From Deltaproteobacteria bacterium (lineage in GTDB: Bacteria; Myxococcota; JADLHZ01): DNA of 64,000 bases. Positions within the stretch are counted from its first letter, which is position 1, and every line of letters begins with the position of its first letter. The translations under genes and the position numbers were made by a program. The notes beneath the pieces are model-generated. The model made no database searches. It was not told the origin of the DNA and saw only the letters and a program-made list of their open reading frames with translations. The stretch lies in the NCBI GenBank assembly GCA_020848545.1, contig JADLHZ010000022.1, forward strand, positions 1-64,000. The letters are read 5' to 3'. Below are positions 1-8,365 of this stretch, one piece after another.

Positions 1-1416
1 ATCGGCGGTGTAGAAGTCGCTCACTATACCCAATGGAATCCGATCGATCCCGGCACCACGCCTAGCACGCGTTTCTTCGCTCGCGGGATCGAGCGGATCG
101 TCGTGCAACCAGGGGCAGCGGTGCCCTCCGGCACACAAGACGTGCGCGTCGTCGTCAACGGCAAGCCGAGCAACCCCGCTTCGTTCGCGGTGCGCGCCGG
201 CAACCTCTGGTTCGTCGACGTCAACGCGGGCGTCGCTGGCAACGGCAGCGTCGCGTCACCGTGGCAACACCTCTATGAGGCGAAGCTGCCGAGCGTGGCG
301 GCCGGAGACATCGTCTACGTCAAGGGACGGCTCGACGGTCAGACCATCGTCGAGCTCGATCCATCCAACGAAGTGTCCATGCACAACAGCGCGCTCCTGC
401 TCACGAACACGAACGCGGCGGCCGGCACCGCGAGCACCCCGATCGCATACGTCGGCCATCCCGACATGCTCCCGAAGATCGGCGCCGCGGTGCAGGACGA
501 CACGCGGCAGACGATTCTTCTCTCGGGCAGCAGTCTGCCCAACTACGTCATCGCGAACATGCAGTTCATCAACGTCGGTTCACTCGACGCGACGAACAAC
601 GGCACGCGTGTCGTCGGGTGTTCGTTCATCAACGGCCCGGCATCGGAGGAAATGGTGCGCATCGGCCGAACCACCATAGGAACCGCGGGCGCCGCTGCGC
701 TCGGAAACTACTTCTACAACCCACCGCGGGCGATCTGGGTGAAGAACACGGCGACGAGCTCCGAGGTGGCATGGAACGAAGTCCGTGCGTCGCGTGCTTT
801 CGGCGGGATCAATCTCGAGGTGCAGTCGGGTGTGGACAGCATCGTCGGCGCATTGGTTCACGACAATTACATCGCCGACGCGACGCTGCACGGCGCTCAC
901 TTCGCGAAGAATCTGATCGATGCCGCCGTCTGGAACAATCTCCTCGTGAACAACCGCTACTACCCGATCGCGCTGCGCGCCGACCTCGGCGTTGGCCAGC
1001 ACATCACGATCGAGCACAACACGCTCGTGCAACGCCCGCCGATCGCGAATGCCACCGCGATCCTCGGCGTCGATGGCACGGAGACGGCGGCCGACACGTT
1101 TGTTTTCCGCAACAACCTGTTCACGATTCGCGCCGGAGAGCCGTACCTGTTCTTCGTCGGCGGCACGCCGATGACGAGCGTTTCCTTCGATCACAACCTG
1201 TTCTACGGAAGCAGCTCGCCACCGCCAACCGACGCCAACGCGGTGACCGGTGAACCCATCTTGTCAGCGCCCGCGAGCGGCGGCTTCGACTACGGCAGTG
1301 CTTCGAGTCCCGGGATCGGCGGAGCAACGGCGACCACGCGATGCAGCGACTACTTGGGGAGAGCGCGGCCAAGCGGCGCGGGAGCCGATATCGGCGCTTT
1401 CGAGTGGCCGGACTGA
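1..1416 (+). CDS. Partial right-handed beta-helix surface protein (5' end outside window)
   Basis: The frame is open from base 1, so the start lies outside the window; 471 codons are visible. The first part (IGGVEV, then VQPGAAVPSGTQ) looks like the end of an IPT/TIG-type domain. The rest is Asn-rich, short-strand sequence typical of right-handed parallel beta-helix proteins (for example NNLLVNNRYYPIALRAD, IEHNTLVQ, RNNLF). It ends with a DYLGRARPSGAGADIGAFEW box, a common C-terminal signature of secreted beta-helix proteins. It is a clear paralogue of the 870-residue lipoprotein at 36758-39370, which shares IGGVEV and VQPGAAVPSG. Whether it is left-flank chromosome or cargo of the mobile element cannot be decided here. 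The role is probably extracellular, with an unknown ligand. Confidence 0.8.
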   Translation: MGGVEVAHYTQWNPIDPGTTPSTRFFARGIERIVVQPGAAVPSGTQDVRVVVNGKPSNPASFAVRAGNLWFVDVNAGVAGNGSVASPWQHLYEAKLPSVAAGDIVYVKGRLDGQTIVELDPSNEVSMHNSALLLTNTNAAAGTASTPIAYVGHPDMLPKIGAAVQDDTRQTILLSGSSLPNYVIANMQFINVGSLDATNNGTRVVGCSFINGPASEEMVRIGRTTIGTAGAAALGNYFYNPPRAIWVKNTATSSEVAWNEVRASRAFGGINLEVQSGVDSIVGALVHDNYIADATLHGAHFAKNLIDAAVWNNLLVNNRYYPIALRADLGVGQHITIEHNTLVQRPPIANATAILGVDGTETAADTFVFRNNLFTIRAGEPYLFFVGGTPMTSVSFDHNLFYGSSSPPPTDANAVTGEPILSAPASGGFDYGSASSPGIGGATATTRCSDYLGRARPSGAGADIGAFEWPD

Positions 1417-1427
1417 GCCGTCGGCAC

Positions 1428-1564
1428 CACTGTGAAATAGATCTTGTTCTTCTTACCGCGTGTAATAATCCAGACTTGTTTCTAAGTCGATGGTTAGATA
1501 TACTGTGAAACGGATCTGCTACGAGTCACAAAAATGGAACAAGAAGCACCATTTCACAGTGAAA
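1428..1564. promoter_or_regulatory. Repeated CACTGTGAAA half-sites around the abiE promoter
   Basis: CACTGTGAAAT occurs directly at 1428-1438 and inverted at 1551-1561. ACTGTGAAA recurs at 1502-1510, overlapping the -10 box. The inverted copy is part of a near-perfect palindrome, TTTCACAGTGAAA, at 1552-1564 inside the start of the antitoxin gene. AbiEi antitoxins are known to repress their own promoters through inverted repeats, so these are the natural candidate operators. That assignment is inference. Confidence 0.55.
1476..1504 (+). promoter_or_regulatory. Predicted promoter of the abiE operon
   Basis: TTGTTT at 1476-1481 and TATACT at 1499-1504 are separated by 17 bp, a good sigma-70 layout in an AT-rich patch within high-GC DNA. 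Transcription would start near 1511, about 22 nt before the ATG at 1534. An operator-like half-site (1502-1510) covers the -10 and start region. Confidence 0.6.
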
Positions 1565-2421
1565 ATAACCGCGATCGGTCGGGCCGAATAGTCCCCCGTT
1601 GGGCCGCCGATCTGGTCGCGCGGCTCGCCCAAGAGGCGCCCACCATCGTCACTCGCGAACGGTTGGAGAAGCTGCTCGTCGACAGCGGGAGCTCCGTCCC
1701 CGTAGACGTCGCACTCAAACGACTGCTCCGCCTCCGCTGGTTACGGGGCGTCTCTGTCCGTGGCGCCTTCGCCTTCGTGCCGCCTGGCGTCGACGACATC
1801 GCCGACCGGTACATCGACTTGCGCGGCTGGCACGCGAAGAACCCGAGCGCGATCTTCTACCTCGCGAGCGACAACGCTGCTTGGCATCTTGGTTATCTCG
1901 ATCGTGAACCCGAAGGGGTCACGGTGTGGTTGCCGCCGAACACAACGTTGCCGTCTGGGCTTCGCGGCAAGATCTCGAACGTCAAGACGCGCTTTCCTAC
2001 CGACAAGATCGACGCTCGCCACGTTGGCCCGACCGCTGACCTGCTCCGAAAGCGTCGCCTCGATCTCCTCACGTGGTCTGCAGGGCTTCCTGCTTTCGGA
2101 CCGGAAGCACTCATCGCTCAAATTGCGTCACGGCCGGCCAGTTTCAAGAGTTGGGTCGATCTTGCGAACAAGATCGGAGACCTCGCGCGTGACGCGGACA
2201 TCGAGCGACTGCGTGTCCTTCTGTCGGCTTCGAGCGCGTCTGCTCAACAGCGCGCTGCGTATCTGCTGCGCCTTGGGAAAAGAGATGACGCGGCGACGCT
2301 GTTACCGGCGAAGATCCAACCCGTCGAGTTTGGAACGGGTGACACAACGAGTTGGGACGCGATCACCGGCGTCAACGATCACCTTGTCGCGCGCTTGATG
2401 AGCGCGAATGCGAAGGCCTAG
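1534..2421 (+). CDS. abiEi: AbiEi-type antitoxin / autorepressor of an AbiE system
   Basis: A 295-residue protein placed 2 bp before an AbiEii-type nucleotidyltransferase toxin gene. The N-terminal part (about residues 20-100) has the winged-helix look of AbiEi antitoxins: PRWAADLVARLAQEAPTIVTRERLEKLL, followed by LLRLRWLRGVSVRGAFAFVPPG. The C-terminal part (about 110-290) would hold the antitoxin domain. In the AbiE family this protein represses its own promoter and neutralises the toxin without forming a stable complex (type IV toxin-antitoxin). No strong Shine-Dalgarno precedes the ATG. The promoter at 1476-1504 and the repeated CACTGTGAAA sites support autoregulation. The family call leans on the neighbour more than on this sequence alone. 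Confidence 0.78.
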   Translation: MEQEAPFHSENNRDRSGRIVPRWAADLVARLAQEAPTIVTRERLEKLLVDSGSSVPVDVALKRLLRLRWLRGVSVRGAFAFVPPGVDDIADRYIDLRGWHAKNPSAIFYLASDNAAWHLGYLDREPEGVTVWLPPNTTLPSGLRGKISNVKTRFPTDKIDARHVGPTADLLRKRRLDLLTWSAGLPAFGPEALIAQIASRPASFKSWVDLANKIGDLARDADIERLRVLLSASSASAQQRAAYLLRLGKRDDAATLLPAKIQPVEFGTGDTTSWDAITGVNDHLVARLMSANAKA

Positions 2422-2423
2422 CG

Positions 2424-3302
2424 ATGGCACTCACACGAGCCCTCGTTCAAAGACATGCTGGAAGAGCGGCCTACGAGGCGGCTCTTCTCGATGTCGCTCA
2501 AGACTATCTTCTGCACCTGATACATGCGGCGGGACTCTTCGATCGTCCGGGACTCGTCTTCAAGGGCGGTACAAGCTTGCGCAAGTGTCGTCTGGGAAGC
2601 GCCGGGCGCTTTTCGACGGATCTCGATCTCGCGGCCCCGGACGACACCGACGTCGTCGACGTGTGCGCTGCGATCGACGGCGCCCGCATCGCGGGTTTCT
2701 CATTCTCGCTCGCCGACTCGTCCGGCTCGGCGCGCATTTGGTCACTCGATGTGCAACATGACTCGCTTGGCAACGTGACGGGCCTCGCTCGCGTCGAGTT
2801 CGCGCGCCGCAAACCAGCGCTCACGCCGGAGCGCTTGGTTCCAATCGCGCTGCCGATTCACGCGCAATACGGCGTCGAGCTCGCTGCGCTTCCGGTCATC
2901 GCCGAGGTCGAAGCGTGCGCCGAAAAGCTCGCGCGCTACCGAAGAACGCCGCTGGCTCGCGACCTCTACGATCTCGCTTGGTTCGCTACGCGACCCATCA
3001 ATGAACGACTGCTTCGCCGCTTGTGGGTACTGAAAGTCTACTGCGACGTCGTGGAAGACGATCGCGGAGGAAAACCTCTGACCGCGGCCGACGTGTTGAC
3101 CAAACGGGAGGTACGAGATTTCCCGGCGGCATCGATAGGTGTGCTCACGCAAGCGCCAGACATCGCGGGATGGGAAGCGAGGGTGCGCACTCGCTTTCAG
3201 TTCCTCTCGCAGATGGACACCGACGAACAGAGATGGGCGCTGTGCAACCCTCGCGACCATGACGAAGTGCTCAAAATGCTGGCCAACAGCGGATTCGCTT
3301 GA
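2424..3302 (+). CDS. abiEii: AbiEii-type nucleotidyltransferase toxin
   Basis: A 292-residue protein. The start is the ATG just after the antitoxin stop, giving a translationally coupled pair; a longer upstream frame overlaps the antitoxin and was not used. All four family motifs are visible: FKGGTSLRK at residues 46-54, FSTDLDL at 63-69, a Lys motif in EVEACAEKLARYR, and RDLYDLAWF. They mark the DNA-polymerase-beta-like nucleotidyltransferase fold of AbiEii (PF08843). Known relatives transfer nucleotides to tRNA and stop growth, giving abortive phage resistance or element stability. The key residues look intact, so an active toxin is likely. The pair sits near the visible left side of the mobile element, a common place for defence cargo. 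Confidence 0.88.
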   Translation: MALTRALVQRHAGRAAYEAALLDVAQDYLLHLIHAAGLFDRPGLVFKGGTSLRKCRLGSAGRFSTDLDLAAPDDTDVVDVCAAIDGARIAGFSFSLADSSGSARIWSLDVQHDSLGNVTGLARVEFARRKPALTPERLVPIALPIHAQYGVELAALPVIAEVEACAEKLARYRRTPLARDLYDLAWFATRPINERLLRRLWVLKVYCDVVEDDRGGKPLTAADVLTKREVRDFPAASIGVLTQAPDIAGWEARVRTRFQFLSQMDTDEQRWALCNPRDHDEVLKMLANSGFA

Positions 3303-3338
3303 GGCAAACCGCTCCTGCTAAGCGCGGCAAGCCCCCAG

Positions 3339-4040
3339 TCACTCAGTGGGTTGCGGCTTACGTTCAACCGGCAGAAGGCGGCGACGACGTTCCCGCGCAG
3401 CTCGCGCCACAACAAGCGCCGTACGCTGATCTTCGGTCCCGATCGTGAGCGCAGCCGCGAAGTGCGCTTCCGAGTCGTATTCGCCGTCGAGCTCGATGAT
3501 CGCGTCGAGAACGAGCTTGGCGAACTCATTCGGCGTCGTCGTCGCGGCCAGGCACGCGAACCACGCCGGAAAAACCTTTCTCCAATTGATCTGCACCTGC
3601 CAGGAGCCGTGCTCATCGCCAAAGAAAATGATCTCCTCGCAGGCATCGATCCGCCGAAGCAGGTCGAAAATCATCTCGAATGCCTGACGGGTTGTGCCAG
3701 GGTCGGCGACCTCAGCGATGCACCGGTCAATGAGACGGTGACACTCGGCAACCCATCCGCGCGTTCCCGTCGAGACCGTCATGAAATTGCTCGAATCAAC
3801 GAAGAAGGCCGCGTAGAACTCGCCCCTGAGACTCGCGTCGCGAAAGGCCGTCGTCATTGCCAGCAGATCCGCTGTCGGCGGACCGCACGCAGAGATCATA
3901 TTGACGTCCATGTACTGCCCGGCGATCTCCGCGAGCTGAGCGGAGGACAAGAGCTCGATAGCTCGATCGAACATGTAGTAGACGTAGTCGTCGCCCATCT
4001 TGCGGACCTGCGCCCTAAGCTTCGCGCGATCGATCTCCAT
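3339..4040 (-). CDS. Hypothetical protein, convergent with abiEii
   Basis: A 233-residue protein I do not recognise. It begins MEIDRAKLRAQVRKMGDD and is mostly helical by eye, with a basic C-terminus (ARERRRRLL). A motif rich in acidic and aromatic residues, EEIIFFGDEHGSWQVQINW, lies near residue 140. No signal peptide or membrane segment is visible, so it is probably cytoplasmic. The reading frame stays open upstream to 4382, but that extension is low-complexity and Arg-rich and crosses the divergent promoter gap, so the internal ATG at 4040 was chosen. No good ribosome site precedes it, so the start is uncertain. It is convergent with the AbiE pair and divergent from the TPR gene at 4315. 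Confidence 0.55.
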   Translation of the reverse strand: MEIDRAKLRAQVRKMGDDYVYYMFDRAIELLSSAQLAEIAGQYMDVNMISACGPPTADLLAMTTAFRDASLRGEFYAAFFVDSSNFMTVSTGTRGWVAECHRLIDRCIAEVADPGTTRQAFEMIFDLLRRIDACEEIIFFGDEHGSWQVQINWRKVFPAWFACLAATTTPNEFAKLVLDAIIELDGEYDSEAHFAAALTIGTEDQRTALVVARAARERRRRLLPVERKPQPTE

Positions 4041-4314
4041 CGGAGAAGAATACGACGATCGGCGCGCCCGCTCAAACACGGGCGAATCGGTCGCGACCAC
4101 ATATGTCGTCGCGAAAACCTGTTGACCTGTGCGCCATCGTTGCGGCAGGAAACGCTCCACGGCGGCACCGACGCCGAACCCCGATGGTCCTTCCCCCGCA
4201 GGGACCCTCGACGGGGCAAAGGGGAGTCGACTCCTCCGGATGGCCATCGCACATCTTCTTCGTGCGTGTTGCCATGGGCGGGGGCTGAGGCGACGCGCAT
4301 TGAGGAGAACGTCG

Positions 4315-5307
4315 ATGACTGCCCATCGTGATTTGAAGAGACTCATCCGAGAACGCCAAACGAAAACCGGCGAGTCGTACACGACCGCACGAGCGCACGT
4401 GTTGCGTGCTCAAGCAGAGATGCTCGGGCCGCCCGCGGAAGCGCCTGAAGTCGCGAGGCCCGAGCGCCGAGACGCGATCGTTCTCAAGCTCAACCGTCAA
4501 TCGCTGCGAGTGCGAATGCTCGGCGAGCCCGGCGAGGTGACGTTTCGCGCGACGGGAACCTGGCGGGTCGCGCCCGGCCAGATCGCGACACTGCTCGTCG
4601 AGCGGACGTGGACCTGGCGAGGCGACGACTATGCGAGTGGAACGATCGAAGATGCGAAGGTCGACATCGCCAAGCTCGGCCTGACCCCGCTGCCGCTCGA
4701 AGGCGGCGAGCTCGAGGACATGCGGGCTGCGTATGAACCATACCGGCGGCCCGATCCCTACGCGCCACTCTGGCGAAAGCTGACGGCCAAGCCGCGACCA
4801 GCGTTCGAGATGGACGGGATTGCCTGGGGCGCATTCCCCGATGCTGATCCCGAAGACAACCCGACGTGCGATGCAGCCGAACTGATGGAGATGGGCGATC
4901 GCGCCGGCGCGTACGAGTTGCTCATGGACACTGTACATCGCGACTTGCGCTGCCTCGATGCGCACGGCCACCTCGGCAACTTCGCCTTTGATCACTCGCC
5001 CGAGCGCGCGATCGTCCACTACGAAATCGGAATGCGGATCGGCGAGTTGTCTTTGCCGGCGGACTTCGATGGTGTCTTGCCGTGGGGCCTGATCTACAAT
5101 CGGCCGTACCTGCGTTGCCTGCACGGCTACGGCTTATGTTTGTGGCGGGCGGGACGCACCGAGGAAGCTCGCGTTGTCTTCGAGCGCATCCTGTCTCTCA
5201 ATCCGAACGACAACCAAGGCGTGCGCTTCTGCTGGCAGGACGTGAAGAACGGCCTGACATGGGAAGCGTCCGCTGCCGCAGAGGAGCAGGCGAACGGCGT
5301 TCAGTAG
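4315..5307 (+). CDS. TPR-like protein with DLKRLIRxRQ...TGESYTTARAH N-terminus
   Basis: A 330-residue protein. The ATG at 4315 is preceded by GAGGAG 8 bp upstream, which decides the start over a longer open frame from 4129. Residues 6-30 carry the short helical motif DLKRLIRERQTKTGESYTTARA, which I have seen at the N-terminus of varied bacterial proteins. The centre (residues 45-130) is a beta-rich domain. The C-terminal half has tetratricopeptide-style helices, including AHGHLGNFAFDHSPERAIVHYEIGMRIGE and GLCLWRAGRTEEARVVFERILSLNPNDNQGVR. It is probably cytoplasmic and a protein-binding adaptor, with unknown partners. It is convergent with the next gene, 7 bp away. Confidence 0.7.
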   Translation: MTAHRDLKRLIRERQTKTGESYTTARAHVLRAQAEMLGPPAEAPEVARPERRDAIVLKLNRQSLRVRMLGEPGEVTFRATGTWRVAPGQIATLLVERTWTWRGDDYASGTIEDAKVDIAKLGLTPLPLEGGELEDMRAAYEPYRRPDPYAPLWRKLTAKPRPAFEMDGIAWGAFPDADPEDNPTCDAAELMEMGDRAGAYELLMDTVHRDLRCLDAHGHLGNFAFDHSPERAIVHYEIGMRIGELSLPADFDGVLPWGLIYNRPYLRCLHGYGLCLWRAGRTEEARVVFERILSLNPNDNQGVRFCWQDVKNGLTWEASAAAEEQANGVQ

Positions 5308-5314
5308 TCAGCCC

Positions 5315-5797
5315 TCACGCAGCTGACGACAACAATGCCATGGCCAGATCGCGCGGGCGATCCCCTCCGATCGGGCTGCACGGCGCCTCGGCCAGACGAA
5401 CAGCGCACTGAACAATGCCGTCGCCCGCGTCGAGGTGCGACGGAAGCATCGAGGCGAAGTCAGTCAGAGATCCGACAACCCGCCGATTCGCGGTCTTGCT
5501 GATGACCGACTCACGCATTTCGTCCAGCTCCGCTTGCACCAGCTCGCGTGAGACGCCGAGGGCCTTCAACACTTCCGCTACCCAGCACGGCAGCATCTTG
5601 CCCAGATGGCGCGCGTCGCGTCCTGGAAGGACGACAGGTAACAGAGTCCGATCGCTGACGCCGATGATGTAGCGCTCTCGGGCGACTCTGACCTCGTTGC
5701 AGTACCAGTCGCCGAGGCGCGTGCTGGACGGCGGCTTCGGCACTGTCGGCACCTTCATGCGGTCGAGCAGCTTGCGTGTACAGCAGAGCGCGAACAC
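5315..5797 (-). CDS. DUF6933-like protein
   Basis: A 160-residue protein with a GTG start. The opening CCTRKLLDRM, then TRLGDWYCNEV, a segment with DRTLLPVVLPGRDAR, and KTANRRVVGSLTDFA match in order the pattern I recall for the DUF6933 family. The function of that family is not established. No membrane segment or catalytic signature is visible. It lies in the small-gene region between the AbiE pair and the conjugation operon. The family match is from memory and was not searched. Confidence 0.62.
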   Translation of the reverse strand: MFALCCTRKLLDRMKVPTVPKPPSSTRLGDWYCNEVRVARERYIIGVSDRTLLPVVLPGRDARHLGKMLPCWVAEVLKALGVSRELVQAELDEMRESVISKTANRRVVGSLTDFASMLPSHLDAGDGIVQCAVRLAEAPCSPIGGDRPRDLAMALLSSAA

Positions 5798-5884
5798 GCA
5801 TGCGCAATATCACGCCGGATCAACGTGCGGAAAGGATACGAGCCCCGCCGGCAAGGCAGCGCACGTGATCGCCACGGAGGAACC

Positions 5885-6121
5885 TCAGGCGAACGGTACG
5901 TCGATGGGTAACCGATGTCGCTCGTGGAGCAGCACGACCTCCTCGGGGGTAAGGGTGATCCGGCGACATGAACAGAACCCGAGCGACGCCATCTGCTCGT
6001 TCATCTCGCGGACGAGCTCGCTGAGCACGCGATGCTGTACGTAGACCGCCTTGCCGTCGAGGCGGATGCGGCCAACCCACGCCTTGTTCACTTTGCTGTA
6101 GGTGATCCCCTTCCCTCGCAT
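5885..6121 (-). CDS. Small basic protein, possible AP2-like DNA-binding fold
   Basis: A 78-residue protein. The ATG at 6121 has GAGGAGG 7 bp upstream, a far better start than the longer frame to 6190. The N-terminal half (GITYSKVNKAWVGRIRLDGKA, then a helix with ELVREMNEQM) resembles the three-strand plus helix pattern of AP2-like domains found in integrase arm-binding regions and homing proteins. A CSC pair follows near residue 52. It is 32 bp downstream of the small gene at 6154-6474 in the same direction, so the two probably form an operon divergent from the T4SS operon. A regulatory or DNA-processing role is inferred from context. Confidence 0.6.
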   Translation of the reverse strand: MRGKGITYSKVNKAWVGRIRLDGKAVYVQHRVLSELVREMNEQMASLGFCSCRRITLTPEEVVLLHERHRLPIDVPFA

Positions 6122-6153
6122 GTGCTGCCTCCTCGCGAGATCACCTCGCGCGT

Positions 6154-6474
6154 CTAGCGTTTGCCTTTCGCTTCGGACTGCTGCGCCCACTGATTGAGGA
6201 CGGCCGTGACGGCGACTTGAATGTCGGTATTTCCGGTCATCTGCTTCGCGTAGTCGCGCAGCTTGCTCACCGTGTTCGGCTGCAAGGTATCGACCGTGAT
6301 GAAGAGCCCGTCGAGGTATTGCTTCACCACGTTCTTGAATAACAGATGCGCCGCGAGACTCCGGCTCTCGAGCAACCCCTCGAAGCGCTTGAACGATTCT
6401 TCGTCGAACAAGAACTGCCTGACATAGCGGCTCTTGGTGGTCGGTGGGGGATTCTCGCTCTTCGGTCTTGGCAT
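6154..6474 (-). CDS. Small putative DNA-binding regulator, divergent from the T4SS operon
   Basis: A 106-residue protein. The ATG at 6474 is preceded by AGGAG. Its basic N-terminus (MPRPKSENPPP) is followed by FDEESFKRFEGLLESRSLAAHLLFKNVVKQYLDG and two further amphipathic helices. By eye it aligns with the chromosomal 99-residue protein at 35969-36268, with shared FD...KFE/RFE, VVxxY, a T-V-L/K helix and a final W after a V/I-rich helix. Strand-helix-helix character suggests a ribbon-helix-helix-type repressor, but I cannot prove the fold. It is the nearest gene to the operator at 6552-6569, so it is my first candidate for the protein that binds the element's palindromes. Confidence 0.6.
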   Translation of the reverse strand: MPRPKSENPPPTTKSRYVRQFLFDEESFKRFEGLLESRSLAAHLLFKNVVKQYLDGLFITVDTLQPNTVSKLRDYAKQMTGNTDIQVAVTAVLNQWAQQSEAKGKR

Positions 6475-6545
6475 TCCTGCTTCTCCTTTTCTCAGGCCTC
6501 TACCTCATTCACTAGCAGACATCTACACCGATATCACTTTTTGGT

Positions 6546-6574
6546 TTACATATCATTATTTGTAATGCTACATC
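6546..6574 (+). promoter_or_regulatory. Promoter/operator of the T4SS operon (palindrome in the spacer)
   Basis: TTACAT (6546-6551) and TACATC (6569-6574) flank a 17-bp spacer covered by ATCATTATTTGTAATGCT (6552-6569). That sequence matches 15 of 18 bases of the perfect palindrome at 18810 and 29471. The palindrome ends 14 bp before the ATG at 6584, exactly as at the 18842 gene. The predicted start of transcription is about 6581, so the mRNA would have almost no leader; no Shine-Dalgarno is visible. Confidence 0.6.
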
Positions 6575-6583
6575 AGTTTCACG

Positions 6584-8365
6584 ATGGCGCTCGCCGATAA
6601 ACCCAAGATTCCGATCGCAGTGCGCTTGCTGGCCGTCGTGGCGCTGTTCGCGCTGATACCGCCATTGGCCTTGCTGGCCTCGCAGAGAACCTCACGAGTG
6701 CCGCCGTCACTCATTGCCCTCGGCCGGGTCGCCCTCACGAACCCCGCGGCTTACGGCGCCATGTTCATCGGACTCTTCATCCTTATTGTCCTCCTCACGC
6801 GCTCGCTGATGGACCTCTGGTTCAATCGCGTTCGCCCGCGCATCGCAGGGATCCACGAAAGCACGGCGGCCTACGCTTTCGCGACGCTCGCGGTCGACTT
6901 GCTCGACGCGCTCGCCGCCATGGACTGCGCGGGCAAGCACGCGGGCCTCTACTTCGTCGGCCTCGAGCCAAAGCACGGAGGCCTCGCGCGGTTCACCAAG
7001 GGAACGCCGCGCTTCATCTCCGATGAGCAGCGCACGATGCACCTGCACTGCCTCGGGCAAACAGGGTGCGGCAAAACACAGGGCGCCCTGTTCCCGTTCG
7101 TCCTGCAAGACATGCGCGCCGGGAAGGGCGTGCTCATTGCTGACGGCAAAGGCAGCAACGAGCACATCAACGCCATCCGCAACCTATGTGAGGTCACCGG
7201 GCGAACGGCGGACCTTCGCATCTTCTCGCTGACCTTCCCTGACCTCTCGCACACGTACAATCCGATGTGGATCGAGCCGCGAACACCCGCGAAACCGGCA
7301 GGCGGCGATCCGCTCGCCGTCGCCGAGCGCATCTTCAGCGTCTTCAAGGCCGAGATGCAGGAGATGTACTACAAGAACCTCGGCGAGAGCCTGTTTCGCT
7401 CCCTGATCTGCGTGCTGCACGGCATCGTCGATGAAACCGGCGAGTCGCTACCGTTCACCTTCGTCGACGTCCTCGAGTGCTTGCAGAACCGCGAGGCGCT
7501 GACGTGGTGCCTCACGCGCACGGTCGATCGGCCAGCGGCTCTGAACATTCAGTCGCAGCTCACGAACCTCGGCGAGCGCTTCGGCCCCTCACTCATGGGG
7601 TTGCAGAACATGGTGCAGAAGTACGCCGATCTCCCGCTGCTCAACGCCACCGCGCCCGACATCGTCCTCGAGGAAGTCCTCGAGCGAAACCTCATCGTCT
7701 ACTTTCAGCTGCCAGCGAACTACTACGGCAACCTCACGCTCGACATCGGCAAGATCGTGCTCCAAGACCTGCAACAAGCAGGCTCCCGCCGACAGGTCTT
7801 CCGCGATCGCCTCAATCAGCGCCCCTTCGGCGTCTTCATCGACGAGTTCTCGAACTTCGCCTTCCCTGGCATGATCAGCGCGCTCAACAAGCTGCGCGAC
7901 GCCAACCTGCAGTTCTTCCTCGCCCACCAGACGCTCGCCGATCTGGACGCCGTGTCGAAGGAGTTCTGCGCCGGTATCTGGGACAACACACGCACGAAGC
8001 TGATCCTGTTCCAGAACAACCCGCAGCTTTGCGAGCAGCTCTCGAAGAGCCTCGGCACGTATCAAACGGTCAAGCCAACGTCGCGCGCCAGCGTGGGCGA
8101 GCTCGCGCTTCGGCTCAACATGGGTGAGCAGTCGCTCCGCGAGGTCGAAGAGTTTCGACTGCATCCGAACCGCATCAAGAGCCTCGCTGCCCGTGGTCAG
8201 GCCTACCTCGTCGAAGGCAGCGAGTTCATTCCGCTGAACCTCGGTCGCCTCCCGCCGCCGTTCTTCTCGAAGCGACCGCAGGCGCCGCTCGCCGCGCGCA
8301 GAGCCTCGACGCGGGCGATGCGCCTTCGCGAGCGCGTCCGCGGCGAGCTCGGAGGTGTCGCATGA
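6584..8365 (+). CDS. Type IV coupling protein (VirD4/TraD/TraG-type ATPase)
   Basis: A 593-residue inner-membrane ATPase that would bring substrate DNA to the secretion channel. Two N-terminal membrane helices are seen (VRLLAVVALFALIPPLALLA and AAYGAMFIGLFILIVLLT). They are followed by Walker A GQTGCGKT at residues 158-165 and Walker B FGVFIDEFSNFAF near residue 415, the region of the TraM-recognition (TraD C-terminal) domain. Length and order fit TraD/TraG-type coupling proteins. It is the first gene of the conjugation operon, and its stop overlaps the VirB1 start (ATGA). It starts 14 bp after the palindromic operator with no Shine-Dalgarno, pointing to near-leaderless expression. The usual partner, a relaxase, is not in the window. 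Confidence 0.9.
   Translation: MALADKPKIPIAVRLLAVVALFALIPPLALLASQRTSRVPPSLIALGRVALTNPAAYGAMFIGLFILIVLLTRSLMDLWFNRVRPRIAGIHESTAAYAFATLAVDLLDALAAMDCAGKHAGLYFVGLEPKHGGLARFTKGTPRFISDEQRTMHLHCLGQTGCGKTQGALFPFVLQDMRAGKGVLIADGKGSNEHINAIRNLCEVTGRTADLRIFSLTFPDLSHTYNPMWIEPRTPAKPAGGDPLAVAERIFSVFKAEMQEMYYKNLGESLFRSLICVLHGIVDETGESLPFTFVDVLECLQNREALTWCLTRTVDRPAALNIQSQLTNLGERFGPSLMGLQNMVQKYADLPLLNATAPDIVLEEVLERNLIVYFQLPANYYGNLTLDIGKIVLQDLQQAGSRRQVFRDRLNQRPFGVFIDEFSNFAFPGMISALNKLRDANLQFFLAHQTLADLDAVSKEFCAGIWDNTRTKLILFQNNPQLCEQLSKSLGTYQTVKPTSRASVGELALRLNMGEQSLREVEEFRLHPNRIKSLAARGQAYLVEGSEFIPLNLGRLPPPFFSKRPQAPLAARRASTRAMRLRERVRGELGGVA

Noticed and set aside
3351-4331. Long plus-strand frame (326 codons) opposite the 3339-4040 gene
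   Set aside because: Very Arg-rich, typical of antisense frames in high-GC DNA, and it overlaps two better-supported genes.
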